A DNA stretch of 9,663 nucleotides from Sutterella sp. (GCA_019410445.1 DXSO01000062.1:1-9663), one strand, 5' to 3'; positions 1 through 5,346 are shown, counted from the stretch's first letter. Notes: a model not told the origin generated them from the letters alone. Numbers and translations: made by a program.

Positions 1-815
1 AATCTTGAGCGTTGTTACGGTAGCACTCAGATCGGACGGCAGTTCTGTTTGCCCATTTGCCGTGCTTGCGAAATGCTCAACATCAGCGTCAGCGGCTTTT
101 ACAAATGGCGCCATCATCGCTTTGGAATCGTTGAAACGGATGATTTCACCGTGCAAACCTTGAAAGCCATTATCAAATAACATCTGCAACGGACACATTC
201 CTTGTGTTGTGCTTTGTTATCACTATTTACGGCACCAAGGGTTGAGCCTTGATCTGAAACGCTTGTGGCGGCTCATGCGTGAAAACGGGTTGCTTCACCG
301 TTTTCACCGCCAATATATCCAAACTACAGATAGTGACCATGGTTTGAGGGGCCCCAATTTGCTGCAGCGTCATTTTGATGACTTTGGCATCAATGAGGCT
401 TGGTGCGGTGATATTACTGACATTCCAACAAACGAGGGTTAGCTTTACTTAGCCGGTGTTATCGATTTAGAAACACAACGGTTGGGACTATTGCTTTGGC
501 GCACACATGGATAAGCGGCTTGTTATGGATGCTTTATCGAAGGCTTTTCATCATGAACGGCCCCGCATCGGCTGCTTGTTTCACTGTAACCAAAAGCCAA
601 GCCTTTCAGCAACAGCTACATGATTTTCAGATGATTAGCTTTATGAGTCGCCGAGGGCAATATTGGGACAATGCTCCGGCCGAATTCTTCTGGGCAACTC
701 TGAAAAGAGAAACCTTGCCGACTAATGACTGTTTTGAATCCCGAGCAGAGGCACAAAGACAAGTTCGGGACTGGTTGCTCTATTACAAAAATGAGTACTA
801 TGCTCAGCTTTTAAC
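1..815 (+). pseudogene. IS3-family transposase OrfB remnant, cut by the window edge and frameshifted
   Basis: This is the decayed catalytic subunit (OrfB, DDE integrase fold) of an IS3-family element. Reading begins in frame 1 with the N-terminal part (ISVSGFYKW near 83-109), runs into TAA at 178-180, and resumes in frame 2 at 209 (LKRLWRLMRENGL, then WCGDITDIPT, which holds the first catalytic Asp). TAG at 440-442 stands where the family has Trp (G-W-LYLA). Two more frame changes follow: HMDKRLVMDAL from about 504, then MSRRGQYWDNAPAEFFWATLKRE from about 640, which holds the catalytic Glu. The second catalytic Asp (family FHSD) reads FHCN, so it is lost as well. Similarity fades after WLLYYKNEYYAQ near 805. 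OrfA would lie left of the window. I see no terminal inverted repeat. It cannot encode an active transposase. Confidence 0.9.
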
Positions 816-859
816 GGCTACCTGGCTCGTTTTCCTGTGTGATTCGAAATTCCGACTTC

Positions 860-1055
860 AGCACTCAGTTCCAGTTGCCTGCTCTCCCCAAGTCATCGCC
901 TTACATTCAATTTCTGTTCGTCAGGCAAACGGTTTACTATCGGCTTCCTTGATCAGTTTGTTACCACCCTAACTCTGCAGAGTCGCTAGTTCTTCCCTCG
1001 ATCGGGCGGACAATGGCCTTTCACCACATATACACACGTGCGCTGCTGAGCGCAC
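860..1055 (-). mobile_element. 5' end fragment of a group II intron (domain I), probably class C
   Basis: On the - strand the segment starts with GTGCG at 1055-1051, the group II 5' splice-site consensus. It then shows a hairpin (GTGCGCT/AGCGCAC, 1038-1055) and a series of blocks in the order I remember from class C introns: GTGGTGAAAGGCC, a block ending CTGATCAAGGAAGCCGATAG (about 956-937), AAACCG, CCTGACGAACAG (925-914) and ATGTAAGGC. Directly upstream on the same strand is a terminator hairpin with its T-tract (1059-1090), and class C introns insert right behind such hairpins. No domain V, intron-encoded reverse transcriptase or 3' end is present. The fragment runs into the IS3 remnant, with the junction somewhere in 815-870. 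The identification rests on remembered conserved blocks, not a search. Confidence 0.6.
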
Positions 1056-1058
1056 AAC

Positions 1059-1090
1059 AAAAATCCCGAACGATTACAAACCATTCGGGA
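1059..1090 (-). terminator. Rho-independent terminator, - strand
   Basis: The - strand reads a stem TCCCGAA (1090-1084), a 9-nt loop flanked by one mismatch and one extra pair, then TTCGGGA (1070-1064) and TTTTT (1063-1059). It lies downstream of the antitoxin/GNAT unit and immediately upstream of the putative intron 5' end. It probably ended that operon originally and then served as the intron target. Confidence 0.65.
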
Positions 1091-1276
1091 CATCTGTCTG
1101 GCTGAGGAGTGAGAACTAGAGTTCCTTATAAAGGAGACATTTCAGAGAGATACTTCTATTAATTCCATCATCAAATGGTGATTAGCAATGAATATCTACG
1201 AACGTTAACGAACGGCATAGGGAAACAAAATCCTGGTGAAGAAATTTCCTCTCTACCATTCACTACTGATCTCTAT

Positions 1277-1459
1277 TCAAAGCTGTTTGTAAGGCCGTTT
1301 CAAAAAACTCAAACGAGGGATGGTCAGCTTGTTAAAAATTGCCAATCCGTTGTGCATACCCTGAGAAGCAAATCTCTGAAAATAGGTATCCAATTTGGCA
1401 TTGCCACAGCTAAATGATGAACTGTTGATCGTTTTATTGAGTTTCTTGTTGATAAGCAT
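1277..1459 (-). pseudogene. Truncated GNAT-type acetyltransferase toxin (TacT/AtaT-like)
   Basis: The first ~42 residues match the N-terminus of GNAT toxins paired with DUF1778 antitoxins: SSSFSCGNAKLDTYFQRFASQ corresponds to the family pattern FDCG-x-x-x-LD-x-(F/W)-L-x-x-x-A-x-Q. These enzymes acetylate charged tRNAs in the cytoplasm. Family members run to roughly 160-180 residues, but here the similarity stops after about residue 42 and the frame ends at 60. The acetyl-CoA binding motif (R/Q-x-x-G-x-G/A) and the catalytic region are absent, so the toxin must be inactive. The start ATG shares one base with the antitoxin stop (TAATG at 1459), the usual coupled order antitoxin then toxin. No rescue of the missing domain was found in 1091-1276. 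A short stretch on the same strand (about 1245-1210, with F-P-M) could be C-terminal debris, but that is very uncertain. Confidence 0.7.
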
Positions 1460-1764
1460 TAATCGTCCGGCTCTATGTCTCGGATTTCTGAAGTTCTCCT
1501 CTTGGCTAAACGCATTTTTTCGTTATCGGGCTGGGTGTTGTCCCAAGCCTCTGCAAAAACTTTGCCGCTTTCCGGAGCAACAACGAAAGTTTTCATTTGG
1601 GAAAACAGTTCGTTGTGCTCACGTTTGTCCGCTAACGCTGCGTTGTATGCACAAGCAGAGATGAATTCGCGAATAGAAAGACCTCGATGCTGTGCCGCCT
1701 CTCGAACAAGATCGAAAGAAGGCATCGGAAGAGAAATTTTCACTCGTTTCACAGCGATTGCCAT
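1459..1764 (-). CDS. DUF1778 (TacA-like) ribbon-helix-helix antitoxin, copy 1
   Basis: This 101-aa protein of the DUF1778/TacA family binds DNA with an N-terminal ribbon-helix-helix and neutralises a GNAT toxin with its C-terminus. The N-terminus VKRVKISLPMPSFDLVREAAQHRGLS has the beta-strand-then-helix pattern, followed by IREFISACAYNAA. The C-terminus is charged and ends DIEPDD. ATG at 1764 is preferred over the upstream TTG (1770) because MA-x-AVKRV is shared with copy 2. The Shine-Dalgarno is weak (GGAA about 9 nt upstream). The gene overlaps the truncated toxin by one base. A palindromic operator lies 20 nt upstream. The gene looks intact although its toxin is dead, so it may act as an orphan antitoxin or a DNA-binding regulator. 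Confidence 0.88.
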   Translation of the reverse strand: MAIAVKRVKISLPMPSFDLVREAAQHRGLSIREFISACAYNAALADKREHNELFSQMKTFVVAPESGKVFAEAWDNTQPDNEKMRLAKRRTSEIRDIEPDD

Positions 1765-1783
1765 AATCAAATTCCATTGAAAT

Positions 1784-1800
1784 TACATTGATTCGATGTA
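1784..1800. promoter_or_regulatory. Palindromic operator of antitoxin copy 1
   Basis: TACATTGA-T-TCGATGTA is an inverted repeat with 7 of 8 arm pairs matching. It sits 20 nt upstream of the DUF1778 start. On the - strand a plausible TTTACG (-35) and TAAAAC (-10, 16-nt spacing) lie just before it. Autorepression through such palindromes is known for DUF1778 and other RHH antitoxins. The promoter boxes are only a suggestion. Confidence 0.5.
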
Positions 1801-1935
1801 GTTTTAATGGTTTTAAGAATTTCGTAAAAGCCACGTCTAGTCAGACTCTCCTGATTCAAATTGTCCCGAGAAGGAAAAATTTTCGGAACATTTGAGGTGG
1901 ATATGTCTTGCAATATCCAAGATAAAAATAGGAAT

Positions 1936-1970
1936 ACCATGCCCCCTAGGTGAACGATGTCCCCTTAGAG
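1936..1970 (-). other. Degenerate copy (D) of the repeated GGGG leader element
   Basis: This belongs to the 313-nt gene-free stretch 1771-2083. The - strand reads GGGGACAT, an 8-nt variable part, then GGGGGCATGGT. That lines up with leader C (3163-3189), which reads GGGGACATTCA...GGGGGATGGT. The closing CCCC arm has decayed to CACC, and only a 3-pair CAU/AUG match remains for the second stem. A downstream hairpin GGATAT/ATATCC (about 1919-1900) precedes no recognisable gene, so the gene once served has probably been lost. Nothing else was seen in 1801-2083 except two short, unrecognised reading frames after copy 2. Confidence 0.4.
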
Positions 1971-2083
1971 GTAGCCAATTTCTAAGAAAATTCGAACAAA
2001 TCTTCTAGAGAACAAAAACGCACAGGTATTTTTCGGATTTGGCAAGCGCGCAAACCCGTTTTTCGTGTTGCTTATTGAGCACA

Positions 2084-2392
2084 CTAATCGTCCACATCCA
2101 GCCCCTCCGAAATTTGAATATCCCTTGAAAGATCCTTCAACCTCTTCTTTGCCGAAGAAAACTTCTCGGGTTTTTCCAAAAGGTCGGCAAGAGTACGAAG
2201 TCCCTCTGGTGTCAAAGCCACTTGAGATGAACGAATTTTGTCCAATCGCTCAAGTGTGTTCATCGCCTTTTCCATTGTGGCCATGGTTATGAAATTTTTA
2301 AAAGTCACACCACAACGTGCAGCTGCTTGAGCCACAATGTCATAGCTTTCGAGCGGCAAAGTCATTTCCACTCTCTTAACAGCAGTGGCCAT
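2084..2392 (-). CDS. DUF1778 (TacA-like) antitoxin, copy 2, without toxin
   Basis: This 102-aa RHH antitoxin starts VKRVEMTLPLESYDIVAQAAARCG, followed by FKNFITMATMEKA, the same architecture as copy 1 (both begin MA-x-AVKRV). The C-terminal half is charged, ends GLDVDD, and would carry the toxin-binding segment. ATG at 2392 is supported by AAGGAG six bases upstream. The longer reading from 2413 would start inside the operator. Directly after the stop, only frames of about 25 and 38 codons starting at GTG are found, and neither resembles a GNAT toxin. The antitoxin therefore stands alone. Two palindromes lie upstream. Confidence 0.85.
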   Translation of the reverse strand: MATAVKRVEMTLPLESYDIVAQAAARCGVTFKNFITMATMEKAMNTLERLDKIRSSQVALTPEGLRTLADLLEKPEKFSSAKKRLKDLSRDIQISEGLDVDD

Positions 2393-2411
2393 TAAAAACT
2401 CCTTGCATAAC

Positions 2412-2430
2412 AACCGTAAAATATACGGTT
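2412..2430. promoter_or_regulatory. Palindromic operator of antitoxin copy 2
   Basis: AACCGTA-N5-TACGGTT is a perfect 7-bp inverted repeat 20 nt upstream of the ATG. The - strand TATATT within it could be a -10 box, with TTTATT 18 nt further upstream as a weak -35. Its sequence differs from the operators of copies 1 and 3, as expected if each antitoxin reads its own site. Confidence 0.55.
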
Positions 2431-2431
2431 A

Positions 2432-2444
2432 TTGCACGGTGCAA
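2432..2444. promoter_or_regulatory. Second palindrome in the copy 2 promoter
   Basis: TTGCAC-G-GTGCAA is a perfect 6-bp inverted repeat one base from the first operator. It overlaps the likely -35 region, so it may be a second repressor site. No protein can be assigned from sequence alone. Confidence 0.4.
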
Positions 2445-2453
2445 ATAAAGTAA

Positions 2454-2464
2454 CCCCGAAGGGG
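2454..2464. other. CCCC-UUC-GGGG hairpin
   Basis: On the - strand this is a short G/C hairpin with a UUCG-type loop, preceded by TTTTT and followed by TTACTTTATTT. It could be a weak terminator for the small gene remnant at 2535-2764. It could also be another fragment of the repeated leader, because CCTTCGGGG recurs in leader A near 4875-4868. It lies immediately upstream of the copy 2 promoter. Confidence 0.35.
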
Positions 2465-2534
2465 AAAAATGCCTTCTTTTCAGGACGAGGCTACCGAAAG
2501 TCTTTGCAGACGATCTTAGAGCGTGCAGATACGC

Positions 2535-2764
2535 TCACAGTTGAAGTCTTCGTCCGTGAATGAGTTCCGGAAACTCTTCATGTAACGCTTCTTCCTCAGT
2601 GAGGAATGGACCGTAGATGCAATCTGAGTAGAACTCAAAGAGCGAATCGCTAACAAAAAAAGGCCCAGCGCAGCGATATTTTCGTTGTAGAGTATGTCCA
2701 AGTTGAAACGTACAAATGCCGGTGTAAGCACTTAGCTAATTGTGAAAAATTTAGGTTTTGTCAT
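2535..2764 (-). pseudogene. Small gene of unknown function with a frameshift
   Basis: The ATG at 2764 starts MTKPKFFTIS and stops at TAA (2734-2732). One frame over, coding resumes at once as SAYTGICTFQLGH and runs 65 codons to TGA (2537-2535), including FYSDCIYGPFLTEEEALHEE, a stretch that reads like genuine protein. A single-base indel near 2733 would join the two into one protein of about 75 aa. I do not recognise the family. The upstream region is leader B, and the start context (CTATGACAAA-CCTAAAT) is very similar to that of the AAA ATPase remnant at 4810. That suggests genes from a common element with common control. It follows the 2839-3138 gene on the same strand. A longer frame at 2516-2731 is a shadow of this one. 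Confidence 0.45.
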
Positions 2765-2765
2765 A

Positions 2766-2826
2766 GCGATCTCGCAAAAAGCGAAGACCACAAATCCCAA
2801 CGGGGCTTTGCAGTCCCCTCTGGGGG
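2766..2826 (-). promoter_or_regulatory. Leader B: candidate pseudoknot with a competing hairpin and an RBS hairpin
   Basis: On the - strand, GGGG (2818-2815) can pair with CCCC (2805-2802), closing a 9-nt loop. The loop ACUGCAAA (2814-2807) can pair with UUUGUGGU (2794-2787): 8 pairs, two of them G-U, an H-type pseudoknot. The same GGGG can instead pair with the preceding CCCC (2825-2822) across AGA, so two states exclude each other. Downstream, UCGC-UUUUU-GCGA (2784-2772) holds part of the weak ribosome binding site before ATG 2764. The element sits between two genes of the same strand, so it would act on translation or on downstream transcription. Confidence 0.45.
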
Positions 2827-2838
2827 TAAACAGAGTTT

Positions 2839-3138
2839 TCAGGCAGGACTTACAACAATCTGAGTTGTAGTCCAAAAGTAACTACTTCCATATTGGTATT
2901 CCTCACAAAACACCTTTGCGTTGACAGCACAAGTCGTCAAAAGCTCCATAGCTCTGTCAACGTAATCAGTACGATTTTGGGTTTTGATGGCATCCAATTT
3001 CTCGATGACGCTCCGAGCCAAAAAGTGTTCAAGAGCATCACACTCCAGAAAAGGAGCCACAAAGAGAACGTCAGAAAGATCCGACGAATAGCTTGGAACC
3101 TGAGTTCTGGTTCCTGAGTTGTATCCAATTAAAAACTT
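2839..3138 (-). pseudogene. Unrecognised ~100-aa protein, apparently without a proper start codon
   Basis: An open frame runs on the - strand from about 3214 to TGA at 2839-2841. The part from 3138 reads like protein (FLIGYNSGTRTQVPSYSS, LFVAPFLECDALEHF, RSVIEKLDAIKTQNRTDYVDR). There is no ATG in frame. The codon at 3138-3136 is AAG, four bases after a good AAGGA and placed exactly as a start would be, so an ATG-to-AAG change may have killed the gene. Otherwise a GTG at 3060 would give a 73-aa product. I know no family for it. Leader C precedes it, and the next gene on the strand (2764) follows through leader B, suggesting a two-gene unit. Confidence 0.45.
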
Positions 3139-3189
3139 GGTGTCCTTCCCAAAAACTGAGACACCATCCCCCGGGGATGAATGTCCCCG
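3139..3189 (-). promoter_or_regulatory. Leader C: candidate pseudoknot and RBS-masking hairpin
   Basis: On the - strand, CGGGGA (3189-3184) pairs with TCCCCG (3177-3172) around a 6-nt loop. The loop CAUUC (3183-3179) pairs with GGAUG (3169-3165), with one G-U, giving an H-type pseudoknot. GGUGUC (3165-3160) can pair with GACACC (3144-3139), which encloses the AAGGA ribosome binding site. The two stems share a base at 3165, so they compete slightly. The architecture matches leaders A and B. Confidence 0.5.
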
Positions 3190-3264
3190 ATAAGGTTGAA
3201 GAAATAAATTCGTAAATCAGCTTCTGATGATCATTACATCATGTCAGAGACTGCTTCGAACTGA

Positions 3265-3627
3265 TCAAACGTGCACAAGAAATTCCAGCGGCATACCGAA
3301 CAACTCGTTGAATTTGCGAATCATCGGAATCGTAAGACGATGTTTCCAGGCTAGGATTTCGTAAACACGGTTGAGTCGACCAACTCACGGTATCAAATCT
3401 TTAGGGGTTAAACCCTTCTGATCCATGTAAAACCGGATGGCATCAACTGCGCTCGCGTTGTCACTCAACGGAAACTGACGCTTTTCATATTCATCAATAA
3501 GCGTAGCCATTACATCAACAGAATCCCATACGAGATCTTCATCCGAAGGAGGATTGTCAAAGTATGGTTCGATTTCGCTGAGAGCACGCCGATAATCGTC
3601 GTCTGTTTCTATTGGAAAAATATTCAT
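3265..3627 (-). pseudogene. higA: HigA-type antitoxin with an in-frame stop
   Basis: The start MNIFPIETDDDYRRALSEIE, then DVMATLIDEYEKRQFPLSD, AIRFYMDQKGLTPKDL is the typical HigA N-terminus and beginning of the XRE-type helix-turn-helix. TGA at 3387-3385 ends the frame at 80 residues. The same frame then continues without shift as VGRLNRVYEILAWKHRLTIPMIRKF to a TGA at 3267-3265. That is 121 codons in all, close to the family's usual length. One base change therefore splits the gene inside the DNA-binding domain. The truncated product would keep the toxin-contacting N-terminus but not bind DNA. ATG 3627 has AGAGGTGA just upstream and overlaps the stop of the higB trace by the ATGA motif, as in intact higBA operons. 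Confidence 0.85.
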
Positions 3628-3740
3628 GGCTTCACCTCTACAGAAACCGCATCGATCATCTGCATTGTCTTCGCTTAGGATATAACAAACCGCCTCCCCG
3701 CTTCTAATATCTTGCGATGCCTAAGTTCGAAGATACGTGT
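3624..3740 (-). pseudogene. Trace of a HigB-type toxin C-terminus
   Basis: The frame that ends with TGA at 3626-3624 (inside ATGA of higA) reads RFVIS, a stop, then about seven residues and IDAVSVEVKP. HigB toxins (RelE/ParE fold ribosome-dependent mRNA interferases) commonly end with (F/Y)-x-x-F-x-G-THA-x-YD-x-IDA-x-x-V, so length and position fit if THA-x-YD has decayed. Upstream residues (N-N-x-x-R-I) are only vaguely similar and the toxin N-terminus is gone. The location directly before higA is the main support. Confidence 0.4.
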
Positions 3741-3810
3741 TAAGTTGTTCGTTACCTCAATCTAAGCCTTGCCGGACATGCGACCGTCTCAAATTTCTGA
3801 CTGTTAGCAT

Positions 3811-4113
3811 TCAATCAACCTTCGTGTCGACGTTTTTAGCTAAGGCAAGGTACTCAGCAGTTTTGTTACCGAACACTTCATCTGCATTTTCTATAAGCGC
3901 AGTGAATTTTTCTGCACCTTTTTTGCTGAGAACAATGGTCCTCTGGCAGCAAATGTCATCCATCTCCCGTTTCAAATCAACTGCATGTTTCGTGACAGCC
4001 ATCGAAACGAAACTTCTGATTGACATTCCTAACTTTTCGGCCATCTCTTGAACAATTGCAAATGAAGATTCAGGTAAAGCTCCATCAAATCGTCTCATAG
4101 TGTTCTGTCGCAT
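3811..4113 (-). CDS. DUF1778 (TacA-like) antitoxin, copy 3, without toxin
   Basis: This 100-aa protein has the RHH pattern in MRRFDGALPESSFAIVQEMAEKLG followed by IRSFVSMAVTKHAVDL. A charged second half (EKFTALIENADEVFG) would hold the toxin-binding region. ATG at 4113 has GGGAGAG about 7 nt upstream, and an internal ATG at 4098 is possible. The sequence is clearly diverged from copies 1 and 2, so this is a separate acquisition rather than a recent duplication. Immediately after the stop (TGAATG) there is only a 17-codon frame (3810-3757), so the cognate GNAT toxin is missing. An AT-rich palindrome lies upstream. Confidence 0.82.
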   Translation of the reverse strand: MRQNTMRRFDGALPESSFAIVQEMAEKLGMSIRSFVSMAVTKHAVDLKREMDDICCQRTIVLSKKGAEKFTALIENADEVFGNKTAEYLALAKNVDTKVD

Positions 4114-4151
4114 AGAAGTCTCTCCCTATCACATACCGAATTTTGCCGTTC

Positions 4152-4164
4152 ATATACAGTATAT
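4152..4164. promoter_or_regulatory. Palindromic operator of antitoxin copy 3
   Basis: ATATAC-A-GTATAT is a perfect 6-bp inverted repeat 39 nt upstream of the ATG. A second inverted repeat ATTTAT-GAA-ATAAAT (4163-4177) overlaps its end. The region is AT-rich and likely holds the promoter for the - strand gene. It superficially recalls a LexA half-site (ACTGTATAT) but lacks the second half. Confidence 0.45.
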
Positions 4165-4235
4165 TTATGAAATAAATCATTATCCAAGCGTGCTGCGATC
4201 ATTAACACAAATTATTTCGATCATTCTGAATCGTC

Positions 4236-4810
4236 CTAATCGCCGCACAAATCTCCTCGTTTGCCTCCGTATTGAAGTCGGCTGAAAACTCGGACTTGCT
4301 CACCAATTCTTTCTGATTCACAGGATGAAGCTTGGTCCACCTCATTGAAAACAATGAATCCCACCGTTGTGCATTGCCATTGGTAAATGCGTTACAGAAG
4401 AATTTCATAGTCGGTTGCGGCGATCCCTAATTTTGCGTCAGACCCCACTGTCCTTTCATATCAGTGAATTCAAAACGATTATTGAGAGTCAGATCGACAA
4501 CTGACCAGTTCAATCTAGCGGCCACCTGCATGATTGCACTCGTCTTTCCACACCCAGTGGGACCGGTCAGCCAAAGCGCCGTTCCCTGAGGGGACATCAG
4601 AAAGGTGAGCAGGTCTTGCAGAAGGTCTCGGCTGAAAACGTAGTTCGGATCCTTTTGCGGAATGCGCGGATTTTTCGTGTCGGAAAATCCCGTGCAGTGC
4701 CACGCAGGATTGAAGTGATAAGTCGTGCCATCGTCATTAATGACGTTTTCAAAAGCCGCACCAGTGATTTCGGCGTAGAAGCTTTCGGCTGTGAGATTTA
4801 GGTTTGTCAT
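4236..4810 (-). pseudogene. MoxR/CbbQ-like AAA ATPase remnant
   Basis: The intact part (127 aa from ATG 4810) contains Walker A GPTGCGKT (residues 83-90) followed by SAIMQVAARLNWSVVDLTL, as in the MoxR/CbbQ/NorQ group of AAA+ ATPases that remodel partner proteins, usually with a VWA protein. TAG at 4429-4427 interrupts it. The same frame continues PTMKFFCNAFTN, a second frame holds AMHNGGI, and a third frame holds the Walker B region GFIVFNEVDQASS (about 4364-4320), ending at TAG 4238-4236. At least one stop and two frameshifts are present, and the sensor regions and C-terminus are missing. The start has a good CGGAG six bases upstream and is preceded by leader A. No VWA partner is visible. 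Confidence 0.8.
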
Positions 4811-4816
4811 AGTGAA

Positions 4817-4872
4817 CTCCGATTGAATCGGGAAGCACCATGACCACTATCGGGGAATTTAGTGTTTCCCCG
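4817..4872 (-). promoter_or_regulatory. Leader A: candidate pseudoknot and RBS hairpin
   Basis: On the - strand, CGGGGAA (4872-4866) pairs perfectly with TTCCCCG (4857-4851) around an 8-nt loop. The loop CACUA (4864-4860) pairs perfectly with UAGUG (4849-4845) one base after the stem, giving a compact H-type pseudoknot. CCGAU-UCA-AUCGG (4831-4819) directly abuts the Shine-Dalgarno GGAG of the ATPase gene. A CC-UUCG-GG alternative overlaps the first strand. The block CTGTTT-x-x-x-x-CC just before it recurs before leader B. Confidence 0.55.
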
Positions 4873-4952
4873 AAGGTGACAAACAGAAAAAAGAGCGCAT
4901 CAATCCTCGGATACTTCCGGAGATGAGTGCAATCAAAAAATGAAGAAATCGA

Positions 4953-5248
4953 CCGTTTGAAAACGGCGGCAACCATGCCGGTTGCATACAAAAAGAAAAC
5001 TCTGCTTGAGGCTGTCCTTGTCAGAAGACTGGGACTCAGCAACAAACAGTTCATCGTAAAAAGACGATGAGCATTTACAGGAAAAGCGCCTGTAATCACT
5101 CAATGTTTATCGGGATTAACCGGAGAAAACAAAGAAAACTCAGGGTCGTAAAAACGACGATTTACGTGGCGATCCTAGCACATGTCTAGGGCTTGAGTTA
5201 TCACGAAACCGCAGAAAAACTCTAGAAAGCAAATTCTGCTTTTTAGAG
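4953..5248. other. Gene-free hairpin cluster between the ATPase remnant and umuC
   Basis: The stretch 4873-5302 has no credible gene. It holds a run of inverted repeats: CCGTTT/AAACGG (4953-4966), GCAACC/GGTTGC (4969-4985), TCATCGT/ACGATGA (5051-5070), TTACAGG/CCTGTAA (5075-5095), GTCGT/ACGAC (5145-5158, with an alternative CGTAAA/TTTACG at 5147-5166) and CCTAG/CTAGG (5174-5190). The last is a 12-pair stem with one G-U and a 5-nt loop (5220-5248). Adjacent stems with short A-rich loops suggest a structured RNA or a single-strand DNA element such as an origin or transfer site. No known family can be named. Confidence 0.45.
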
Positions 5249-5302
5249 ATGTTTCTGTCTGTTTTTCTCAGTTCGTACCTTCATATTTATTGTCAAATCA
5301 TA

Positions 5303-5335
5303 ATTTTGCATACAATTTAATTTCGCATACAAAAT
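5303..5335. promoter_or_regulatory. Repeat operator over the umuC promoter
   Basis: TTTTGCATACAA (5304-5315) recurs as TTTCGCATACAA (5321-5332), a 17-nt direct repeat. The outer arms also form an inverted repeat (ATTTTGCATAC / GCATACAAAAT, 9 of 11). TACAAT (5311-5316) is a likely -10, with TTGTCA (5290-5295) as -35 at a short 15-nt spacing. This is not a CTGT-N8-ACAG LexA box, so the binding protein is unknown. Confidence 0.45.
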
Positions 5336-5346
5336 ACTCTCTGATC

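Noticed and set aside
1175..1417. An 80-codon + strand frame, and another at 1475-1780
   Set aside because: The first is partly, and the second fully, antisense to the well-supported GNAT/DUF1778 unit. Their sequences are not protein-like.
3385..3387. TGA read as tryptophan or recoded
   Set aside because: umuC and other genes use TGG normally and end properly, and neighbouring genes carry other stops and frameshifts. Plain gene decay explains it.
4749..5099. A 116-codon frame on the - strand
   Set aside because: It runs through the hairpin cluster and leader A and overlaps the ATPase start. The translation has no recognisable features.
5255..5271. CTGTCTGTTTTTCTCAG as a LexA (SOS) box for umuC
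   Set aside because: The spacing and right half do not fit CTGT-N8-ACAG, and it lies well upstream of the likely promoter.
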